DNA from: an uncultured Microbacterium sp.
GTDB lineage: Bacteria; Actinomycetota; Actinomycetes; Actinomycetales; Microbacteriaceae
Reading direction: 5' to 3'
DNA: 8,923 nucleotides
Assembly: GCA_947647645.1 (NCBI GenBank)
Contig: CANSLE010000081.1
Location: forward strand, 1 to 8,923
Shown here: piece by piece, positions 6,008-8,923 of the stretch
Position numbering within the stretch: the stretch's first letter is position 1
Layout of the letters: each line of letters starts with the position of its first letter
The notes under the pieces: model-generated
Seen by the model: the letters and a program-made list of their open reading frames with translations, nothing else
Databases searched by the model: none
What the model was told of the DNA's origin: nothing
Program-made: the position numbers and the translations under genes

Positions 6008-7872
6008 GCTCCGGCTCCGTTCGTGACAGGGGTGAGGGGACCGCGCGTCGGACCCTCGTCGAGGATCGCATCGAGCAGTGTCTGCGTGTACGGGTGCCGC
6101 GCATCGTTGAAGATCGCCCGCACGGGACCCTGCTCGACGAAGCGGCCGTTCTGCATCACCGTCACGCGGTCGCAGAGGTCGGCGACGACGCCGAAGTTGT
6201 GCGTGACGAGCAGCATCGCCAGGTGGCGCTCGGCCTGCAGGTCGCGCAGCAGATCGAGCACCTCCGCCTGAACCGTCACGTCGAGGGCCGTCGTCGGCTC
6301 GTCCGCGATGATCAGATCGGGGTCCGTCGAGACGGCGCCCGCGATGAGCACGCGCTGTGCCATGCCGCCCGAGACCTCGAACGGGTAGGCATCGAAGGTG
6401 CGCTTCGGCTGCGGGATGCCGACGCGCTCGAGCAGTCCGAGTGCGCGCTCGCGCGCCTCAGCCTTGGACAGCCCCAGGTTCTTGCGCAGCGGTTCGACCA
6501 GCTGGCTGCCGATGGTGAACGACGGGTCGAGGTTGCTCATCGGCTCCTGGGGGATGTAGCCGATGCGCTTGCCGCGGACGCCCGTGTAGACGCGCTCGGA
6601 CGCGTCGGCGAGCTCGGTGCCCTCGTAGAGGATCGAGCCGGAGGTGACGCTGCCGCCGCGGGGGAGCAGCCCGAGCACCGCGAAGGCCGTCTGCGTCTTT
6701 CCCGAGCCCGACTCGCCGATGAGGCCGTGGACCTCGCCGCGGCGGATGTCGAGGGACACGCCGTGCACCACCTCGATGTGCGAGTGGTCCGGCTGGTCGT
6801 AGCCCACGTGCAGGTCGCGCACCTGCAGGACGGCGTCGGTCGCTTTGCTGCGGACGTCCTCGGGATGGACGATGACCTCCGCGTCCTCGATGACCGGCGG
6901 CTCGTCGGGATCGACGAGGTCGCCGCCGCCGGTGCGCACCGACGTCGTCACGGCGGCGATCGAGCCGGTGGCGGTCGTGACCGCGCGGCGGCGCTTGCGG
7001 CGAACCGTGACGGTCCGCTCGAGCTCGTCGCGCATGACGTTGGCGAGCAGCGTCAGGGCGATGCAGGTCAGCGCGATGGCCAGCGACGGCCACAGCATGA
7101 GCATCGGCTGCTTGTAGATGCTCTTGAACCCGTCGTTGAGCATCGCGCCCCAGGTGGGCACGGACGAGTCGCCGAGGCCCAGGAACTCGAGGCCCGACTG
7201 GATCGCGATGGCGATGCCGGCGATGATCGCCGACTGGATGATGATCGGCGCCCGCACGACCGACAGGACGTGGCGACCGATGATGCGTGCGTCGCTCAAG
7301 CCGGAGACGCGCGCGGCATCCACGTACAGCTCGGAACGTACCGCGGTGACCGATGCGAACACGAGCCGGAAGGAACCGGGGGAGAGCAGGATGCCGAAGA
7401 TGAACATCGACAGCCAGACCGAGGGGCCGAGGGCGGCGCGGGCCGCCAGCAGCACGACCATCGCGGGCAGCGCCATGTTCAGCTCGGTCACCCAGGTGGC
7501 GACGGTGTTGAACCAGCCCTGGTAGTAGCCCGCGATGAGGCCCGAGACGACGCCGAGCACCACCGCGGTGATCAGTGCGACGAGCGCTGCGGCGACGCTC
7601 GTCTGCGTGGCCAGCAACAGTCGCGAGAGGACGTCGCGCCCGGCGCTGTCGGTGCCGAGCAGGTGTTCGGCACCGGGCGGGGCGAGGATCGCGCGGATGT
7701 CGGCGTAGTTCGGGTCCTGCGGGGCGATGAAGGGGCCGATGATCGCGATCAGCACGACCAGCGCGAGGAAGCCGAGCGAGACGAGGCCGAGCGGGCGGCG
7801 CAGCAGCCGTCGCATCAGCGAGACGCGCACGGGGGCGATGGGGACAGCGGGGGGAACGTCGACAGCGGTCAT
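6004..7872 (-). CDS. Fused ABC permease and ATP-binding protein (DppC-DppD type)
   Basis: One 622-aa polypeptide joins two importer subunits that are separate in E. coli. Residues 1-285 are a DppC/OppC permease: N-terminal RRPLGL, TM1 at about 30-51, the conserved HLLGTDSAGRDVLSR (70-84), several further membrane segments, and the EAA-like coupling loop VDAARVSGLSDARIIGRH (184-201). Residues about 286-345 are a linker, first basic (RRKRRR, 291-296) and then acidic. Residues about 346-610 are a complete DppD-type ATPase: Walker A GESGSGKT (386-393), Q-loop Gln442, signature SGGMAQR (501-507), Walker B IIADEP (521-526), switch His558 and HPYTQ (593-597). No stop or frame break separates the halves. 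The start is an ATGA overlap with the upstream permease, with GAAGGTG 8 bases before ATG. Such fusions are annotated in actinobacteria. The polypeptide supplies one membrane domain and one ATPase domain, with the rest coming from the neighbours. Confidence 0.94.
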   Translation of the reverse strand: MTAVDVPPAVPIAPVRVSLMRRLLRRPLGLVSLGFLALVVLIAIIGPFIAPQDPNYADIRAILAPPGAEHLLGTDSAGRDVLSRLLLATQTSVAAALVALITAVVLGVVSGLIAGYYQGWFNTVATWVTELNMALPAMVVLLAARAALGPSVWLSMFIFGILLSPGSFRLVFASVTAVRSELYVDAARVSGLSDARIIGRHVLSVVRAPIIIQSAIIAGIAIAIQSGLEFLGLGDSSVPTWGAMLNDGFKSIYKQPMLMLWPSLAIALTCIALTLLANVMRDELERTVTVRRKRRRAVTTATGSIAAVTTSVRTGGGDLVDPDEPPVIEDAEVIVHPEDVRSKATDAVLQVRDLHVGYDQPDHSHIEVVHGVSLDIRRGEVHGLIGESGSGKTQTAFAVLGLLPRGGSVTSGSILYEGTELADASERVYTGVRGKRIGYIPQEPMSNLDPSFTIGSQLVEPLRKNLGLSKAEARERALGLLERVGIPQPKRTFDAYPFEVSGGMAQRVLIAGAVSTDPDLIIADEPTTALDVTVQAEVLDLLRDLQAERHLAMLLVTHNFGVVADLCDRVTVMQNGRFVEQGPVRAIFNDARHPYTQTLLDAILDEGPTRGPLTPVTNGAGA

Positions 7873-8810
7873 GACAGACGCACCTTCGGGTTGAGAGCGG
7901 CCTGAGCGAGATCGATCAGGAGGTTGACGACGACGACGATGATCGCGAAGACGATCACGAGGCCCATCACGGCGGGGATGTCGCCCTGCGTCGTCGCCTT
8001 GACGGTCAGCTGGCCCATGCCGGGGATGGCGAAGACCTGCTCGACGATGACGGCGCCGCCGAGCAGGCCGATGAACTGCACGGCGAGCACCGCGAGCGCG
8101 GGCCCGCCCGCGTTGCGCAGCACGTGCCTGTACACGACGGAGCCGCTGGAGAGCCCGCGCGAGCGGAGTGTGCGCACGTAGTCGCGCGACATCGCATCGA
8201 TGACCGAACCGCGCACCTGCTGGGCGACCGTGGCGATGGCCCCGAGCGACAGGGCGATGATCGGAAGCGTCACGGAGGCCAGCCAGCCGCTGAACGAGGT
8301 GGTCAGCGGGACGAAGCCGGTCGCCTTGAACCAGTGCAGCTCGATCGCGAACACGAGCACGAGGCCGAGCGCGATCAGGAAGCCGGGGATCGCGAAGCCG
8401 ATCAGGGAGACGAACTGGACGAGCCCGTCGATCCAGCCGCCGCGGCGGGCCGCCAGCACACCGAGCACGACGGACAGGACGGCGGAGACGAGCGTCGCGC
8501 CGATCACGATCGAGAGCGTGACCCCGACGCGACCGGTGACGCTGACGCTGACGAGCTCGCCGCTGAACCAGCTGCGGCCGAGGTCGCCCGTCAGCGCCGA
8601 GGTCAGCCAGTCGCCGTACTGGACGAGGAGGGGCCGGTTCAGGCCCAACTCCTCCGTCTTCTTGGCGACCGTCTCCGCGGTGGCGGTCTCGCCGAGGATG
8701 CGGCGGGCGATGTCGCCGCCGGCCGCGTAGAGCAGCACGTAGGCGAGGAAGGAGATGACGACGACGAGGACGACGCCGGAGGCGATTCTCCTGAGGATGA
8801 AGCTGAGCAT
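7869..8810 (-). CDS. ABC importer permease, DppB/OppB type
   Basis: The first membrane subunit of the importer (313 aa). It has the DppB layout: an N-terminal helix (about 9-30) starting at FILRRI, an extracytoplasmic stretch with LGLNRPLLVQYGDWL (55-69) and GDLGRS (75-80), five further hydrophobic segments (about 98-120, 132-157, 181-197, 238-258, 282-303), the cytoplasmic coupling loop DYVRTLRSRGLSSGSVVYRHVLRN shortened here to its ends at 210-233, and the family motif VEQVFAIPGMGQL (256-268). It pairs with the permease half of the downstream fusion protein. The start at 8810 has GGAGAG 4 bases before the ATG and fits family N-termini. It is the most upstream gene visible. The substrate-binding protein usually next to this gene is not present to its right before sequence quality fails. 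Confidence 0.94.
   Translation of the reverse strand: MLSFILRRIASGVVLVVVISFLAYVLLYAAGGDIARRILGETATAETVAKKTEELGLNRPLLVQYGDWLTSALTGDLGRSWFSGELVSVSVTGRVGVTLSIVIGATLVSAVLSVVLGVLAARRGGWIDGLVQFVSLIGFAIPGFLIALGLVLVFAIELHWFKATGFVPLTTSFSGWLASVTLPIIALSLGAIATVAQQVRGSVIDAMSRDYVRTLRSRGLSSGSVVYRHVLRNAGGPALAVLAVQFIGLLGGAVIVEQVFAIPGMGQLTVKATTQGDIPAVMGLVIVFAIIVVVVNLLIDLAQAALNPKVRLS
7881..7887 (-). promoter_or_regulatory. Shine-Dalgarno site for the permease-ATPase fusion
   Basis: GAAGGTG on the coding strand, 8 bases before the ATG at 7872 and within the last codons of the upstream permease gene. It supports that start and independent ribosome loading besides the ATGA coupling. Confidence 0.6.
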
Positions 8811-8814
8811 GGCT

Positions 8815-8820
8815 CTCTCC
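8815..8820 (-). promoter_or_regulatory. Shine-Dalgarno site for the DppB-type permease
   Basis: GGAGAG on the coding strand, 4 bases before the ATG at 8810. The remaining readable flank (8821-8855) is GC-rich, with no clear promoter elements or upstream coding end. Confidence 0.6.
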
Positions 8821-8855
8821 GTTTTCGAGCGGCGTCGCCCGCCCGCGGCGAGCGC

Positions 8856-8923
8856 GGGGGGGGGGGGCGGGGGGGGGGGGGTGTTGCGGGGGGGCGAGAC
8901 TGTGAAGCGGGGGGGGGGGGGGG
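8856..8923. other. Poly-G low-complexity end, probable sequencing/assembly artefact
   Basis: The last 68 bases are almost all G in four runs: 8856-8867 (12), 8869-8881 (13), 8888-8894 (7) and 8909-8923 (15), broken by short islands. Nothing else in the window resembles this, and it begins abruptly after normal sequence. Two-colour Illumina instruments call missing signal as G, so a contig ending in unreliable reads is the likely source. It should not be read as biology or used to infer the upstream gene. Confidence 0.8.

Noticed and set aside
5063..6271. Plus-strand open frame (402 aa) opposite the DppF-type gene
   Set aside because: Antisense shadow of a complete ATPase gene; the translated product has no family features.
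6094..7905. Long plus-strand open frame (603 aa) opposite the permease-ATPase fusion
   Set aside because: Its composition (Arg, Asp, His, Ala, Gln repeats) is the mirror of the antisense codons of a well-supported ABC protein. No domain or ribosome site supports it.
7869..8810. Nickel-specific (NikB) or glutathione transporter assignment
   Set aside because: Permease motifs are shared across the whole PepT family and do not distinguish the substrate; no urease, hydrogenase or nickel genes are present.
8835..8851. Short inverted repeat TCGCC-7-GGCGA upstream of the DppB-type gene, as a hairpin or operator
   Set aside because: Five-base arms in a stretch of nearly pure GC are expected by chance. 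There is no T-run, and the site touches the unreliable poly-G end.

Overview
The window is a single minus-strand gene cluster from a high-GC actinobacterium. GC content, codon choice and the form of the proteins all fit Microbacteriaceae, and Microbacterium or a close relative is my best guess; this is inference, because no rRNA or marker gene is present. Transcription runs from the right edge to the left. Five genes are complete and a sixth is cut by the left edge.

Transport block, 8810 down to 5156. It encodes a DppB/OppB-type permease, then a DppC/OppC-type permease fused in one polypeptide to a DppD/OppD-type ATPase, then a DppF/OppF-type ATPase. Together these give the two membrane domains and two nucleotide-binding domains of a peptide/opine/nickel (PepT) family ABC importer. 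The substrate-binding lipoprotein such importers need is not in the window. It probably lies upstream, beyond the right edge.

Hydrolase block, 5109 down to 1. After a 46-base gap come a glycoside hydrolase family 3 beta-glucosidase with an inserted PA14 domain, a beta-lactamase-fold serine hydrolase or esterase, and the N-terminal 517 residues of a family 78 alpha-L-rhamnosidase. None of the three has an export signal, so they probably act in the cytoplasm on what the transporter brings in.

Four of the five gene junctions are 4-base ATGA overlaps, so the cluster reads as one translationally coupled operon. The working hypothesis is a catabolic unit that imports a small rhamnose- and glucose-bearing glycoside, possibly acylated, and trims it inside the cell. 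PepT-family transporters carrying oligosaccharides are known (for example in Thermotoga), so the 'dipeptide' family name does not conflict with this. No regulator, promoter, terminator, RNA gene, mobile element or CRISPR array is visible. The last ~68 bases are near-pure G runs and look like sequencing or assembly artefact at a contig end.
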